Part shown: positions 7,518-17,008 of the stretch, in pieces
Position numbering within the stretch: position 1 is the stretch's first letter
How the letters are laid out: each line of letters starts with the position of its first letter
Origin: an uncultured Chloroflexota bacterium
GTDB lineage: Bacteria > Chloroflexota > Anaerolineae > Anaerolineales > Anaerolineaceae
NCBI GenBank assembly: GCA_902791025.1
Contig: CADATZ010000019.1
Span: forward strand, 1 to 64,000
Direction of reading: 5' to 3'
Length of the DNA: 64,000 nucleotides
Program-made: the position numbers and the translations under genes
The notes under the pieces: generated by a model
Database searches by the model: none
Seen by the model: the letters and a program-made list of their open reading frames with translations, nothing else
What the model was told of the DNA's origin: nothing

Positions 7518-9383
7518 ATGAACATGCCGCCGATGAGGCAGACGTACGAAAAGCCTGCCAGACCAAAGAACCTTAAAGAAACTCCCGCTTACCTTAAAAA
7601 AATATTCGGCGGGTTTTTCTCTCGTTTGTTTTACATTTACGGACTTGTGTGGGAGACCCGGCCATGGATGCTCTTCGTGATGCTTTTTATGTCGGTATTC
7701 AACGGGGTGATGCCGCTGCTGGGGGCTTATATCTCCCGGAACCTCATCAACGCCCTCATTGACGTCAAAAGTCACGATTTTAATACCATCCTGCATCTGC
7801 TGATCTTCCAGTTCGCCTACCTGTTCCTGCTGCGGCTGGTGGTTTCGATCGACAACATGCTCACCCGCACCTTCGGCGAGCTGGTGGTGAACCGGATCCG
7901 CAACAAGCTGATGTCAAAGGCTAACGAGCTGGATCTGCAATCCTTTGATCAGCCTGCATTTTACACGAAGCTGGAAAACGCCAACCGGGAAGCCGGTCAC
8001 CGTCCGCTGCAAATCGCCACGGCCACCTTCCATATGATGAGCACGCTGATTTCCATGATCAGTTTCATCGCCGTGCTCTGGGCCATCAGCCCGCTGGCAC
8101 CTTTAGCTATTATCATCGCTGCCATTCCTTCGGCTATCGTGAATTACATTTACAAGGGCAAAAACGCGGCTTATATGCGTCACCGCTCCACCGACCGCCG
8201 CAAGATGGATTATTATTCCGGATTGATGGTGGACAAAGATCAGGTGAAGGAAGTGCGCCTCTTCCGGCTGGGTCCGCTTTTCATGCAGCGCTTCAATGAA
8301 GTGTTTGACAAATACTTCGCCGGGATGAAGGCACTGATCTACTCCGAAGGCAAATGGAACATTGCCGCCACGGCTTTTATGAGCCTCATCAACTGCGGGC
8401 TCTTTGTCTGGGTAGCCTATAAGGTCTTCCATGGAGAACTGACCGTTGGCGACTATACCCTGTACACCGGCGCGCTGAACAGCATTGGCTCCGGGGTTTC
8501 GTCACTGATCACCACGACCGCTTCGATTTATGAAGGGACGCTCTTCATCGACAACATGATCGCCTTCATGAATGAGAAAAAGACCATTGTCCCGCGCATC
8601 AATCCGCCCGCGCAGGTCAAACGCGGCGCACACGAGATCGAATACCGCCATGTCTATTTCCGCTATCCCGGCATGGACCGTGACGTATTGAAAGATATTA
8701 ATCTGCATTTCAGCTCCGGTGAATCGGTGGTGCTGGTCGGTCTGAACGGGGCCGGCAAGACCACGCTGCTCAAGCTGATGACCCGGCTCTATGACCCGAC
8801 ACAGGGGCAAATCTTATTGGACGGGCGGGATATCCGCGATTATGACGTGGAGCAGCTCTACGACATCTACGGCACGATCTTTCAGGATTTCGGCCGTTAC
8901 GCCGATACCGTTGAGATGAACATTGCCTACGGACAAATCGACAAGCCGCTGGATCCGGAAAAGATCCGGGAAGCTGCTGTCCAGGGGAATTCCGCTCCTT
9001 ATATTGAAAAACTGGCAAAAGGCTATCAAACCCCGCTGATGCGCATCTTCGAAGCGGACGGCGCGGAGCTTTCCGTCGGACAGTGGCAGAAGCTGGCTGT
9101 TTCCCGTGCTTTTTATAATGACTCCGACATTCTGATCCTTGATGAACCGACGGCCTCCCTTGACCCGCTCGCGGAGCAGGAGATCTTTTCACAATTCGAC
9201 CGTCTGCGTGAAGGCAAGCTGACTTTTTACGTCTCCCACCGTCTTTCCAGCGCCACCACCGCCACGCAGATCGTTGTGCTGGAAAACGGCACAGTCGCCG
9301 AGGTAGGTACCCACGCGGAGCTGATCGCGAAGGATGGAACGTACCATAAATTGTTTACCGTTCAGGCGGAGAGGTATAAGTAG
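7518..9383 (+). CDS. ABC exporter half-transporter (permease + ATPase)
   Basis: 621 residues: an N-terminal transmembrane domain (about residues 40-330, several membrane helices) followed by an ABC ATPase. The ATPase shows Walker A GLNGAGKTT (about 413-421), the signature LSVGQWQKLAVSRA, Walker B ILILDEPTASLD and the H-loop SHRLS. Fused domain order and size fit a homodimeric exporter of the lipid/drug/peptide type; the substrate cannot be read from sequence. The ribosome site AAGGA precedes ATG 7518. It stands alone and is followed by a perfect 15-bp hairpin at 9391-9425. The signature reads LSVGQ instead of the canonical LSGGQ, a common tolerated variant. Confidence 0.85.
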   Translation: MNMPPMRQTYEKPARPKNLKETPAYLKKIFGGFFSRLFYIYGLVWETRPWMLFVMLFMSVFNGVMPLLGAYISRNLINALIDVKSHDFNTILHLLIFQFAYLFLLRLVVSIDNMLTRTFGELVVNRIRNKLMSKANELDLQSFDQPAFYTKLENANREAGHRPLQIATATFHMMSTLISMISFIAVLWAISPLAPLAIIIAAIPSAIVNYIYKGKNAAYMRHRSTDRRKMDYYSGLMVDKDQVKEVRLFRLGPLFMQRFNEVFDKYFAGMKALIYSEGKWNIAATAFMSLINCGLFVWVAYKVFHGELTVGDYTLYTGALNSIGSGVSSLITTTASIYEGTLFIDNMIAFMNEKKTIVPRINPPAQVKRGAHEIEYRHVYFRYPGMDRDVLKDINLHFSSGESVVLVGLNGAGKTTLLKLMTRLYDPTQGQILLDGRDIRDYDVEQLYDIYGTIFQDFGRYADTVEMNIAYGQIDKPLDPEKIREAAVQGNSAPYIEKLAKGYQTPLMRIFEADGAELSVGQWQKLAVSRAFYNDSDILILDEPTASLDPLAEQEIFSQFDRLREGKLTFYVSHRLSSATTATQIVVLENGTVAEVGTHAELIAKDGTYHKLFTVQAERYK

Positions 9384-9390
9384 GGGACAA

Positions 9391-9425
9391 GGATCAAGGA
9401 GCAAGGAATGCTTGCTCCTTGATCC
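9391..9425 (+). other. Perfect 15-bp hairpin after the ABC exporter
   Basis: GGATCAAGGAGCAAG, loop GAATG, then the exact complement. No T-run follows, so termination would be weak. It may be an RNA-stabilising 3' end. Confidence 0.6.
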
Positions 9426-9587
9426 GTTGCTAATCACCCGCTGCCCCGTGAACAGTAACCTTGGTCTTTTTCCTAATTCCTAAAAACAAAGAATTTTATC
9501 ATTTTTCTTAAGGATTGTATTATAATGGGTATCAGGGTCAACGGAGATGATCCCGATATATGGTTTTAATTGAGAGAGAGAGAACCC

Positions 9588-11822
9588 ATGGAAAACAACA
9601 ACCCCGAAACAAAGATATATTCTGCAGGGTATGCCGGTACATTCCACGGAAGCAGTGATATTTCCACCGAGTATTCATGTTTTTATGAAAAAGAACCGGA
9701 TGGAACCGTAGGCGCTTCCAATTTGTATATCCTCGCCAGTGGTATAAAAGGAACCTCTGCCCCGGAGGTGTCCGGTCGTTTTACAGCAAAAAAGCTTTTA
9801 TATGAATATTTTCACTCCTATGATTATGTAGACGCGAGCAGACTGGCGCTTGCCATGCGGACCGTCAACAATGAGATTTGCGAATACGCAAAAGTCCAGA
9901 AAGACAATGTGGCATCCACGGCAATAGCAGCCTCTGTCACGGACGGGAAAGTTGCCATTGCAACCGTAGGCAGCGGCAAGGCTTATATCATCCGCAATGG
10001 CAAGGTGTTCCAAATCACGGAAGATCCGGCTGTTGTCGAGGAAAAAGTCCAGTCCGGTGAAATGACGCCTGAAGAGGCATACGGCTCAGATGATCAATCC
10101 GCTGCCTTTCCGACGGCTCTTGGTAAGGAACGTGACATTACAACGGATGTTTATGACGGGATCGAAGTACGCGGCGGCGATATTCTTCTGTTGTGCTCCG
10201 CGTCTATGGAAACTTTTATCGGCAAAAAAGAGATCCTTGAAGCCGCTGCCGACAGCAGTCCGCGGACAATTGTTCAGAAATTATTAAATTCTCCCTCTCT
10301 TCAAAACGCAAAAGTCCCCGCTTCAGTTGCTGCGATTCGTATCTATGATGAAAATATGGTTGACAACATGATCCGCATCGACGGTGATGCACCGGAAGAC
10401 ACGGATTTGAATAAGGAAAGAAAAGAAGTCGAACTGATCCGCAAAAACAAACCGCGGAAGTCCGACAACGATGCGGGTGGAAAGAAGAAAAAGAAGAAGA
10501 GCAAGGCTCCCCTGATCATTCTGCTGATCCTCCTGCTGCTTGCCCTGCTTGCCGGTGGTGTTTGGGCCGCGGCACGGTATGGACTGATGCCCGCTGAAAT
10601 ACGTGAAAAGTATCTCGGGAATCTGGTTCCCTCGACAAATACGCCGACACCGACCATTGACTGGGTCCGTGAGAGCATGACGGTCTATGAAGCGACTATG
10701 GATGTGCAGAAAGCCGCCGCAATAGCCGCTACGGTCAACGCCTGGCCGACACAAACACCGTACCCAACCTACACACCGGTATTTATCGACCTGGAAGACC
10801 CAACAGCGGTTCCGACAGCAACTGCCGTTGTTATCAGGGAGCAGACATCAGATACATCGTCCGAAGTGAATACGGACGAAACTCCTGATGAGACAGAACC
10901 GACCGCCACACCCTATCCGACGCTCGCGCCGGAATTGGAAACTCCGGAAGTCGTAATCAAGGATAATTATGTCGATGAACGCAGCGGTGTGGAATTGATC
11001 TACATCCCCGCCGGCAACTTTGTCCTCGGGTCCAATCCGGAGGAAGACTCCTATGCTGATCCGGACGAAGAGTCCCCGCAGCTCAGGGTTTATATGGACG
11101 GGTATTGGATGGCCAAGACTGAAGTGACCAATGCCCAATACCTGCGCTGTGTGGAAGCAGGCGTCTGTGATCAGGGATACTATATGGCACTTTACATGCA
11201 GGGTCTGGAAGATTATCCGGTCTCTTATGTCTCTGTTGATCAGGCGGAACGCTTCTGCTCCTGGATCGGCGGTCATCTGCCGAGCGAATATCAATGGGAA
11301 AAAGCTGCCCGCGGTACCGACGGACGGATCTACCCCTGGGGAAATGAAGAGCCGGACTATGATAACGATCTGGCCAACATCCCGAATTACGTCAATGCCA
11401 ATGGCGAAGGCAACGATCTGTTCGCAGCCGGTTCCTTTCCGAAAGGCGCCAGCCCTTACGGATTGCTGGATATGGCCGGGAATGTCTGGGAATGGACTTC
11501 CACCTGGTACAGCGCAAATTACTATCAGACACTTGCTGCTGAAGAGGAACTCAGTGAGTCGACCGTTTCCAACCCGACCGGACCGGAAAACGGCAGTTCC
11601 CGCGTGATCCGCGGCGGTTCCTGCGCTCCGACGGAAATCAATTACTATGCCGCCTATATGCGCAGTGCGGGCCGTTCCTACCTGAACATGGCCAGCAGCT
11701 ATTATGTCGGTTTCCGCTGCATGGTGCCGGATAACGCGGAAGCCGCTCAGCCGGCAGGTCCCGGAAATCCGATGGATCAACCGGGCGGTCCGGGAGAACC
11801 TGTACCGGGTCCGCTTCCGTAA
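9588..11822 (+). CDS. Membrane protein: degenerate PP2C-like domain + TM + SUMF1/FGE-like domain
   Basis: 744 residues. ATG 9588 is chosen over an in-frame TTG at 9570 because the GAGAGAGAGAG run makes a fitting ribosome site for 9588. Residues about 10-255 have the layout of a PPM/PP2C Ser/Thr phosphatase, but the metal-binding Asp positions are replaced: the usual ADG is ASG (51-52), the usual GDSR is GSGK (128-131), and the usual CSDG is CSAS (203-206). A Lys-rich stop and one membrane helix (about 307-327) follow, then a Thr/Pro-rich linker. A C-terminal SUMF1-type domain (about 465-725) has IPAGNFVLGS, ...TEVTNAQY, PSEYQWEKAARG, GLLDMAGNVWEWT, RVIRGGS and YVGFRC. It is probably a sensor or scaffold with an inactive phosphatase inside and a binding domain outside. 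Confidence 0.75.
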   Translation: MENNNPETKIYSAGYAGTFHGSSDISTEYSCFYEKEPDGTVGASNLYILASGIKGTSAPEVSGRFTAKKLLYEYFHSYDYVDASRLALAMRTVNNEICEYAKVQKDNVASTAIAASVTDGKVAIATVGSGKAYIIRNGKVFQITEDPAVVEEKVQSGEMTPEEAYGSDDQSAAFPTALGKERDITTDVYDGIEVRGGDILLLCSASMETFIGKKEILEAAADSSPRTIVQKLLNSPSLQNAKVPASVAAIRIYDENMVDNMIRIDGDAPEDTDLNKERKEVELIRKNKPRKSDNDAGGKKKKKKSKAPLIILLILLLLALLAGGVWAAARYGLMPAEIREKYLGNLVPSTNTPTPTIDWVRESMTVYEATMDVQKAAAIAATVNAWPTQTPYPTYTPVFIDLEDPTAVPTATAVVIREQTSDTSSEVNTDETPDETEPTATPYPTLAPELETPEVVIKDNYVDERSGVELIYIPAGNFVLGSNPEEDSYADPDEESPQLRVYMDGYWMAKTEVTNAQYLRCVEAGVCDQGYYMALYMQGLEDYPVSYVSVDQAERFCSWIGGHLPSEYQWEKAARGTDGRIYPWGNEEPDYDNDLANIPNYVNANGEGNDLFAAGSFPKGASPYGLLDMAGNVWEWTSTWYSANYYQTLAAEEELSESTVSNPTGPENGSSRVIRGGSCAPTEINYYAAYMRSAGRSYLNMASSYYVGFRCMVPDNAEAAQPAGPGNPMDQPGGPGEPVPGPLP

Positions 11823-11845
11823 ACGAATTTGACGAAAGGGACATT

Positions 11846-11876
11846 GGGGACGTATCTCGGTGTCCCCTACTTTTTA
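11846..11876 (+). terminator. Putative terminator
   Basis: GGGGAC/GTCCCC stem with a 10-nt loop, then TACTTTTT, 24 nt after the stop at 11822. The left arm shares GGGGACGTATCTC with the hairpin at 24804-24857. Confidence 0.55.
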
Positions 11877-11887
11877 ATAAAAATGAA

Positions 11888-11950
11888 GCACGTGGGGACT
11901 GGCATCTTGTGTCGCAAAGCCGACACAAGCGTGCCTGTCCCCATGTGCGC
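11888..11950 (-). repeat. REP-like element, copy 4 (reverse orientation)
   Basis: GCACGTGGGGACTGGCA and TGCCTGTCCCCATGTGC enclose CTTGTGTCG..CGACACAAG. It lies in the fmt leader. Confidence 0.8.
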
Positions 11951-11984
11951 AGCTGTATTATGAATAGACACAATAGGAAAAAAC

Positions 11985-12908
11985 ATGGAAAAATTGAGAA
12001 TCGTATTCATGGGATCGCCGGAGATCGCTGTTCCGGCACTGAAAGCTTTAGCCGAACATCATGATGTTGTCGGTGTCGTCACTCAGCCGGACCGTGAGGC
12101 CGGACGGGGAAAGAAAATCGTCATGCCCGCGGTGAAAGAAGCCGCGCTGGAACTAAACATCCCCGTGATCCAGCCGGAACGGATGAAGGTCCCCGGCACG
12201 ATCGAACAGCTGCAGGAATGGAATCCGGACCTGATCGTCGTGATGGCTTTCGGACAGATCCTTCGCAAAAATGTACTGGAGCTGCCGCGGCTGGGCTGTC
12301 TGAACGCTCACGCGTCCCTTTTGCCCCGCTGGCGCGGTGCATCCCCGATTCAGGCTGCCATCCTTAACGGTGATACCGTCTCCGGTGTCACCATCATGCA
12401 GATGGATCCGGGCATCGATACCGGCCCGATGCTGAAGTCACGAGAGCTGCCGATCGAGCCTTATGACACAACCGTCACACTTTCGATGAAGATGGCAGAT
12501 CTGGCCGCGGAGCTGCTGATCGAAACGATCCCCGCTTACGCAGAAGGGTCACTGGTCCCGCAGCCCCAGCCGGAAGAGGGCGCCTGCTATACCGGTATGA
12601 TCTCCAAGCAGGACGGAATGCTGGATTTCAGTCAAAGTGCGGACGCATTGGTCTGCAAGGTCCATGCCTACAACCCCTGGCCGACCGCCATGTTTGAGAT
12701 CGACGGCGCGGTTTTCAAGGTCTATGAGGCACACCGGGAATCAAACGCTGAACAGCTGGAACCGGGCACACGCACCGTCTGCAAAGGACTGCCCGCCATC
12801 GCCGCCGCTGACGGCCTGTTAGTCCTCGACGAGCTCCAGGCTCCGGGCAAAAAAGCCATGCCCGGCAAAGCCTTCCTGGCCGGCTACCGAAAGTGGATGG
12901 AATCATGA
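11985..12908 (+). CDS. fmt: Methionyl-tRNA formyltransferase
   Basis: 307 residues, the usual length. The enzyme formylates initiator Met-tRNA from 10-formyl-tetrahydrofolate in the cytoplasm. The N-terminal formyltransferase fold begins IVFMGSPEIAVPAL, and the substrate-binding signature LNAHASLLPRWRGASPIQ contains the catalytic Asn/His pair. GIDTGPML supplies the conserved Asp segment, and a C-terminal OB-like domain follows. It overlaps the next gene by 4 nt (ATGA), so the two are translationally coupled. Usual partners def and priA are not seen nearby. Confidence 0.95.
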   Translation: MEKLRIVFMGSPEIAVPALKALAEHHDVVGVVTQPDREAGRGKKIVMPAVKEAALELNIPVIQPERMKVPGTIEQLQEWNPDLIVVMAFGQILRKNVLELPRLGCLNAHASLLPRWRGASPIQAAILNGDTVSGVTIMQMDPGIDTGPMLKSRELPIEPYDTTVTLSMKMADLAAELLIETIPAYAEGSLVPQPQPEEGACYTGMISKQDGMLDFSQSADALVCKVHAYNPWPTAMFEIDGAVFKVYEAHRESNAEQLEPGTRTVCKGLPAIAAADGLLVLDELQAPGKKAMPGKAFLAGYRKWMES

Positions 12909-13939
12909 AGATCCTCTGTTTTGGTGCGGGGGCGATTGGGTCTTATATCGCGGGGAGTCTGGCGCTGATCGGGAACCCGCTGATTTATGTCGAACAACCC
13001 CAGTTCATCGCGAACCTTAAAGAAAACGGGGTGCGGATCGAAGATATCAATGGCGAGATGCACCACCTGAAGCGCTTCGACGCTTATGGCAGCGCGGAGG
13101 AAGCCTTTGCCCGCCATGATGACATCGACCTGGTGATCACGGCTGTCAAGGGGTTCAATACGGATGACGTGATCCGGGCACTCAAGCCCTTTTCCGCGCG
13201 GATCCCGGCGATCCTCAGTCTCCAGAACGGTGTGGAGAATGAGGAAAAATACGCCGCGGTCTTTGGTGAGGAGAAAGTGATCCCCTGTTCCATCTGCACC
13301 GCCATCAGCCGCGGCGAGCAAGGCGCGATCAAGGTGGCGAAACTGCGCGGCATGGGGATCGCTGATACGCACCCGATCTGCCCTGTTCTTGTGCGGGAGT
13401 GCTGTGAGGCCGGATTGAAAGCAAAGCTGATGAACGACGGACCGGCGATGAAATGGTCCAAGATGATCTCCAACCTTCTTTCCAATGCCGCTTCAGCCAT
13501 TTTCAACATGACCCCGGCAGAGGTTTTTTCCGACCCGGACAGCTATGAACTGGAAATCAAACAGCTCCGTGAAACCCTCGCTGTTATGAAAGCCATGAAT
13601 ATCTCGCCGGTGAATATCCCCGGCGTCCCGATCAAGCTGCTGTGCTTTGCGGTCACCTCGCTCCCCTCATTTCTTGCAAAACCCGCGCTGGTTAAGGCTG
13701 TCGGCGGGGGACGCGGCAGCAAAATGCCCTCTTTTTATATCGATCTCCATGCCGGACGGAAGGAAAGCGAGGTTGAGTTCCTCAACGGCGCGGTTGTGCG
13801 GTATGGGAGCAAAAATGGAGTCCCCACCCCGGTCAATCAGGCATATTACGAGGTCCTGACAAAGCTCTCCGCAGGGGATTTGCCGCTGAACACCTATGAG
13901 CGGAATCCGAAGGCCTTTCGGGATGATTTCCGAATTTAG
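12905..13939 (+). CDS. 2-dehydropantoate 2-reductase family protein
   Basis: 344 residues. ATG 12905 overlaps the fmt stop; an upstream ATG at 12893 lies inside fmt and is rejected. The N-terminus has the dinucleotide-binding motif GAGAIGSYIAG, followed by TAVKGFNTDDV and LQNGVENEE, as in ketopantoate reductases (PanE/ApbA). The Lys in AVKGFNT and the later MKWSKMISNLLSNA segment fit the family active site. The predicted reaction is NADPH-dependent reduction of ketopantoate for pantothenate/CoA synthesis. Paralogues of this family act on other 2-oxo acids, and no other pan gene is present here, so the exact substrate is open. Confidence 0.75.
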   Translation: MKILCFGAGAIGSYIAGSLALIGNPLIYVEQPQFIANLKENGVRIEDINGEMHHLKRFDAYGSAEEAFARHDDIDLVITAVKGFNTDDVIRALKPFSARIPAILSLQNGVENEEKYAAVFGEEKVIPCSICTAISRGEQGAIKVAKLRGMGIADTHPICPVLVRECCEAGLKAKLMNDGPAMKWSKMISNLLSNAASAIFNMTPAEVFSDPDSYELEIKQLRETLAVMKAMNISPVNIPGVPIKLLCFAVTSLPSFLAKPALVKAVGGGRGSKMPSFYIDLHAGRKESEVEFLNGAVVRYGSKNGVPTPVNQAYYEVLTKLSAGDLPLNTYERNPKAFRDDFRI

Positions 13940-13972
13940 GAGTTAGGAGTTAGGGATTGGGGGTTAGAATCT
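13940..13972. repeat. Short quasi-periodic run (TTAGG words)
   Basis: Runs of AGGAGTTAGGAGTTAGG begin at the panE stop, with related CCTAATCCCCATTCC words at 14105-14125. The gap 13940-14241 otherwise holds only the REP-like copy at 14024 and the degP leader. Confidence 0.6.
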
Positions 13973-14023
13973 TCATTCTTACATCTTCATTCTTACTTCG
14001 TAACTATTCAGAACCCGCAGCGA

Positions 14024-14095
14024 CGCACATGGTGACAGGCACACTCGTGTTGGCTTCGCAACACAAGTTGCCAGTCCCCAAGTGCTTCGTCCTGA
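14024..14095 (+). repeat. REP-like element, copy 5
   Basis: CGCACATGGTGACAGGCACAC and TTGCCAGTCCCCAAGTGC with inner stem TTGTG..CACAA, ending in GTCCTGAA as in copies 1 and 2. Confidence 0.8.
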
Positions 14096-14241
14096 ATACA
14101 ACCCCTAATCCCCATTCCCCAGCCCCTGATAACAAATTTTCCACAAAATTCTTATGTTCTTCTAATGAAATCGTGTTATGAATTAACTATACATGAATTT
14201 CAGGATGTGTATTACCTGATAGAAAGGAAAAAAACAATAAT

Positions 14242-15825
14242 ATGAAACAAACAAAAAAACTCACTGTGATTTTTATGCTTGTCATCGTCGCTATGCTCAC
14301 CTCTGTTGTGATGCCTGTGTTTGCGGATGACACCAAAACCGAAGCAATCAATGAAGCCAAGGCTTCTTTCGCTGACCTTTATGAACAGATCAATCCTTCC
14401 GTCGTGTACGTTTATGTTGCTCAGAAGGTTGAGGGCAGCACCACTTCTTATCAGATCGATGAATTCGATTTCGGCGACATCTTCGGGCCTCAGTTCGAAG
14501 AATTCTTCCGCCAGTTCGATTATAACGACAACGGTGATGGCCGCGGCCGCCAGGAACAGCAGGAAGAAGAACCGCAGCTCACTTATGGTTCCGGCACCGG
14601 CTTTGTCTGGGATGAAGAAGGCCACATTGTGACCAACAACCATGTTGTCGAAAACGCAGTGGAAATCACCATCACCTACTCCGATGGTATTGTCCGCGAC
14701 GCAAAAGTGATCGGTACCGATCCCGACAGTGACCTGGCAGTCCTGGAAGTGGAAAACCCGAAGACAGACCTGACCCCTGTCACCATGGGCGACTCCTCCA
14801 TCCTGAAACCGGGTGAACTGACTGCCGCCATCGGCAACCCGCTGGGACAGACCGGCACCATGACTCAGGGTATCATCTCCGCTCTTGGCCGCAGCTATGC
14901 GGTAGGCGAAAATGATGGCTCCGGCAACTACACCATTCCGGATGTCATCCAGACGGATGCCTCCATCAACCATGGGAACTCCGGTGGTGTGCTGATCAAT
15001 GTTGACGGTGAAGTTATCGGTGTGGTGATGGCCTTCTCCTCCTACACTCACTCTTCCGCCGGTATCGGTTACGCGATCCCGTCCAATCTGGTGAAGCGCG
15101 TGATCCCTGCCCTGATCGAAAACGGTGAATATCAGCATCCGTGGATCGGTTTCAGCGGTGTAGCTCTGACTCCGGAAACCAACGAACAGCTTGAGCTCGA
15201 CCATGACCAGCGCGGCGCACTGATCCAGTCTATCCAGCCCAACAGCCCTGCGGAAGCAGCCGGAATCGTTGCCGGTACCGAGGATATGGAAATTGCCAAG
15301 GGCGTTTATGTGAAGGCCGGCGGCGACATCATCACAAAGATCAATGACCGTGACGTCAAGGCAATGGATGACATTATCGCCTACCTGAGCTCCAACACCT
15401 CTATCGGCGACACCATCACCCTGCATCTGATCCGCGATGGCAAGGAAATGGATGTGGATCTGACCCTCGCCGCCCGCCCGAACCAGGCTCAGCGTGCTGC
15501 CAATGCTGCCCATGCTAATGAGGAAGCAGAGGAAGAATCCACCGACCAAGGGAAGGCTTCACTCGGTGTCTACATCTCCGAGCTTTCTGAAGAAGGCGTT
15601 GGCGTGCTTGTCAACAATGTCATTGCAGACAGCGCTGCGGAAGATGCCGGAATGGAAGAAGGCGACATCATCACCGTCTTTGACGGCGTGGAAGTCACCA
15701 CTGTTCAGGAACTGAAGGATGAAATCGCCAAGCATCTGCCGGGTGAACGCGTTACAGTCACCATCCTGCGTGACGGTGAAACCGAAGACCTCCGCCTGAC
15801 CCTCGGCAATACCCTGTCCAGATAA
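14242..15825 (+). CDS. HtrA/DegP-like serine protease with two PDZ domains
   Basis: 527 residues. The signal peptide (to about residue 27) directs it outside the membrane. The trypsin-like domain shows the catalytic triad His134 (TNNHVV), Asp164 (DSDLAVLE) and Ser247 (HGNSGG). Two PDZ domains follow, about 300-415 and 430-527, each opening with a GV/GF-type carboxylate-binding segment. A Gln/Glu-rich stretch near 95-110 sits in the LA-loop position. The likely role is extracytoplasmic protein quality control. It is transcribed alone, with a strong terminator 44 nt after the stop, and the ribosome site is GAAAGGA. Confidence 0.9.
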   Translation: MKQTKKLTVIFMLVIVAMLTSVVMPVFADDTKTEAINEAKASFADLYEQINPSVVYVYVAQKVEGSTTSYQIDEFDFGDIFGPQFEEFFRQFDYNDNGDGRGRQEQQEEEPQLTYGSGTGFVWDEEGHIVTNNHVVENAVEITITYSDGIVRDAKVIGTDPDSDLAVLEVENPKTDLTPVTMGDSSILKPGELTAAIGNPLGQTGTMTQGIISALGRSYAVGENDGSGNYTIPDVIQTDASINHGNSGGVLINVDGEVIGVVMAFSSYTHSSAGIGYAIPSNLVKRVIPALIENGEYQHPWIGFSGVALTPETNEQLELDHDQRGALIQSIQPNSPAEAAGIVAGTEDMEIAKGVYVKAGGDIITKINDRDVKAMDDIIAYLSSNTSIGDTITLHLIRDGKEMDVDLTLAARPNQAQRAANAAHANEEAEEESTDQGKASLGVYISELSEEGVGVLVNNVIADSAAEDAGMEEGDIITVFDGVEVTTVQELKDEIAKHLPGERVTVTILRDGETEDLRLTLGNTLSR

Positions 15826-15868
15826 TAAACGGGCTGATCTTTACAAAATAAAACCAAGCTCATAACCA

Positions 15869-15902
15869 AAAGGACTGTCCTCCACCGGGCAGTCCTTTTT
15901 TG
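15869..15902 (+). terminator. Rho-independent terminator of the HtrA gene
   Basis: AAAGGACTG/CAGTCCTTT stem followed by TTTTTG. Confidence 0.9.
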
Positions 15903-16045
15903 TTTTCTTATTTCAGGATAGAGGCTACGGGGACTGGACCCGGAGGGGCCTGTACCCGCGGAGGACTGTCAGCTTTTTCAGGCAGACACTCGCCTCGCCG
16001 GTTATGGCATCCTTCAGCGTATCATCACCGGCGATGATTTGTTTC

Positions 16046-16083
16046 ACTATTCCCTATATCCTATATCCTATATCCTATTCCCT
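16046..16083. repeat. Short quasi-periodic run (CCTATAT words)
   Basis: TATCC-CTATATCCTATATCC type repetition immediately after the minus-strand phosphodiesterase gene. It is the reverse complement of the GGATATAGG runs elsewhere. Confidence 0.65.
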
Positions 16084-16092
16084 GTCTTCTGC

Positions 16093-16836
16093 TCATTCCA
16101 GCAGCTTTTCACTGTCATAAAACTCTCTGGCGTTCAGGGGGTCGTCGGTGAAGATGGCATCGGCGCCGAGGTCGTAGAGGCGGCGGATTTCTTTTGGGTC
16201 GTTGACGGTCCAGGCGCGGACTTTGCGGCCGCATTGCTGTTCCCGGCGGATGAGCCCGGGGGTGGTGTCGGTATAAAAAGGATGCAGCGCATCGACAGAC
16301 ACGGAGTGATTCAGCAGGTTGCGGGCAAAAGCGCCAAGCAGGCCCTGCTTTGCAATCAGCGCGCAGGAAATATTGGGGTTCTTATCCTTGACATAAACAA
16401 GATTATTGAAGCGGAAGGAGGAAACGATGACGGAATCGACCAGCTTGTACTTTTCGATCAGTTCCACGGTCTGGTTCGCGAGCATGCGGTTGTCACCCTC
16501 TTCATAGTTGCACAATTCCACATTCAAGAGGAGTTTCCCGCCCAACTCATCCAGGACCTGTTCCAGCACCGGGATATGCTCGTTTTCAAAAACCACGCCC
16601 TTTTTGATGCCGGCATCCATCCCGTAAATTTCAGCATAAGTCAAATCGCGGACCTTTCCCTTCCCGTTGGTGGTACGGTCAACGGTCGGGTCGTGCATGA
16701 TGATGATCTTGCCATCCTGCGTCATGCGGGCGTCAAATTCGATCCCGTCCGCACCGGCTTCCAGTGCTTTGCGGAAAGCGGTCATGGTGTTTTCCGGATA
16801 TTGTGAAGAGAAACCTCTGTGAGCGAAAATCTGCAT
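16093..16836 (-). CDS. Glycerophosphodiester phosphodiesterase
   Basis: 247 residues, the normal length for a cytoplasmic GDPD (UgpQ-like) enzyme that hydrolyses deacylated phospholipids to glycerol-3-phosphate and an alcohol. The TIM-barrel signature is plain: IFAHRGFSSQYPENTMTAF with the catalytic His-Arg, GADGIEFDARMTQDG with the metal-binding Glu/Asp, and IIMHDPTVDRTTNG with the second catalytic His. No signal peptide is present. The ribosome site GAGGTG precedes the ATG. It converges with the HtrA gene, whose terminator lies between them. Confidence 0.9.
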   Translation of the reverse strand: MQIFAHRGFSSQYPENTMTAFRKALEAGADGIEFDARMTQDGKIIIMHDPTVDRTTNGKGKVRDLTYAEIYGMDAGIKKGVVFENEHIPVLEQVLDELGGKLLLNVELCNYEEGDNRMLANQTVELIEKYKLVDSVIVSSFRFNNLVYVKDKNPNISCALIAKQGLLGAFARNLLNHSVSVDALHPFYTDTTPGLIRREQQCGRKVRAWTVNDPKEIRRLYDLGADAIFTDDPLNAREFYDSEKLLE

Positions 16837-16967
16837 ATTTCACCTCGTTTCTTCGGCTCAGCCTGCCGGCAAATGGTCAGCATCAGTCTGCGCTGATAGA
16901 ATGTGCTCTAATTATTACACAAAATTGACAATTATGAATAGTTATCACATAAAAATCATGTAATGAT

Positions 16968-16995
16968 TTGCATTTTTTTGAAATCCGTGTATAAT
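16968..16995 (+). promoter_or_regulatory. Promoter of tRNA-Pro
   Basis: TTGCAT (16968-16973), 16-nt spacer, TATAAT (16990-16995); the tRNA begins 14 nt after the -10 box. Confidence 0.75.
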
Positions 16996-17008
16996 AGTGA
17001 CTGTTGTA

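Noticed and set aside
9391..9425. Rho-independent terminator
   Set aside because: The stem is perfect but no T-run follows on the plus strand, so it is kept only as a hairpin.
10848..11780. 310-codon frame opposite the SUMF1 domain
   Set aside because: The SUMF1 motifs on the plus strand are unambiguous.
14212..15549. 445-codon open frame opposite the HtrA gene
   Set aside because: It is the shadow of a strongly coding gene on the other strand; the HtrA frame has signal peptide, catalytic triad and PDZ domains.
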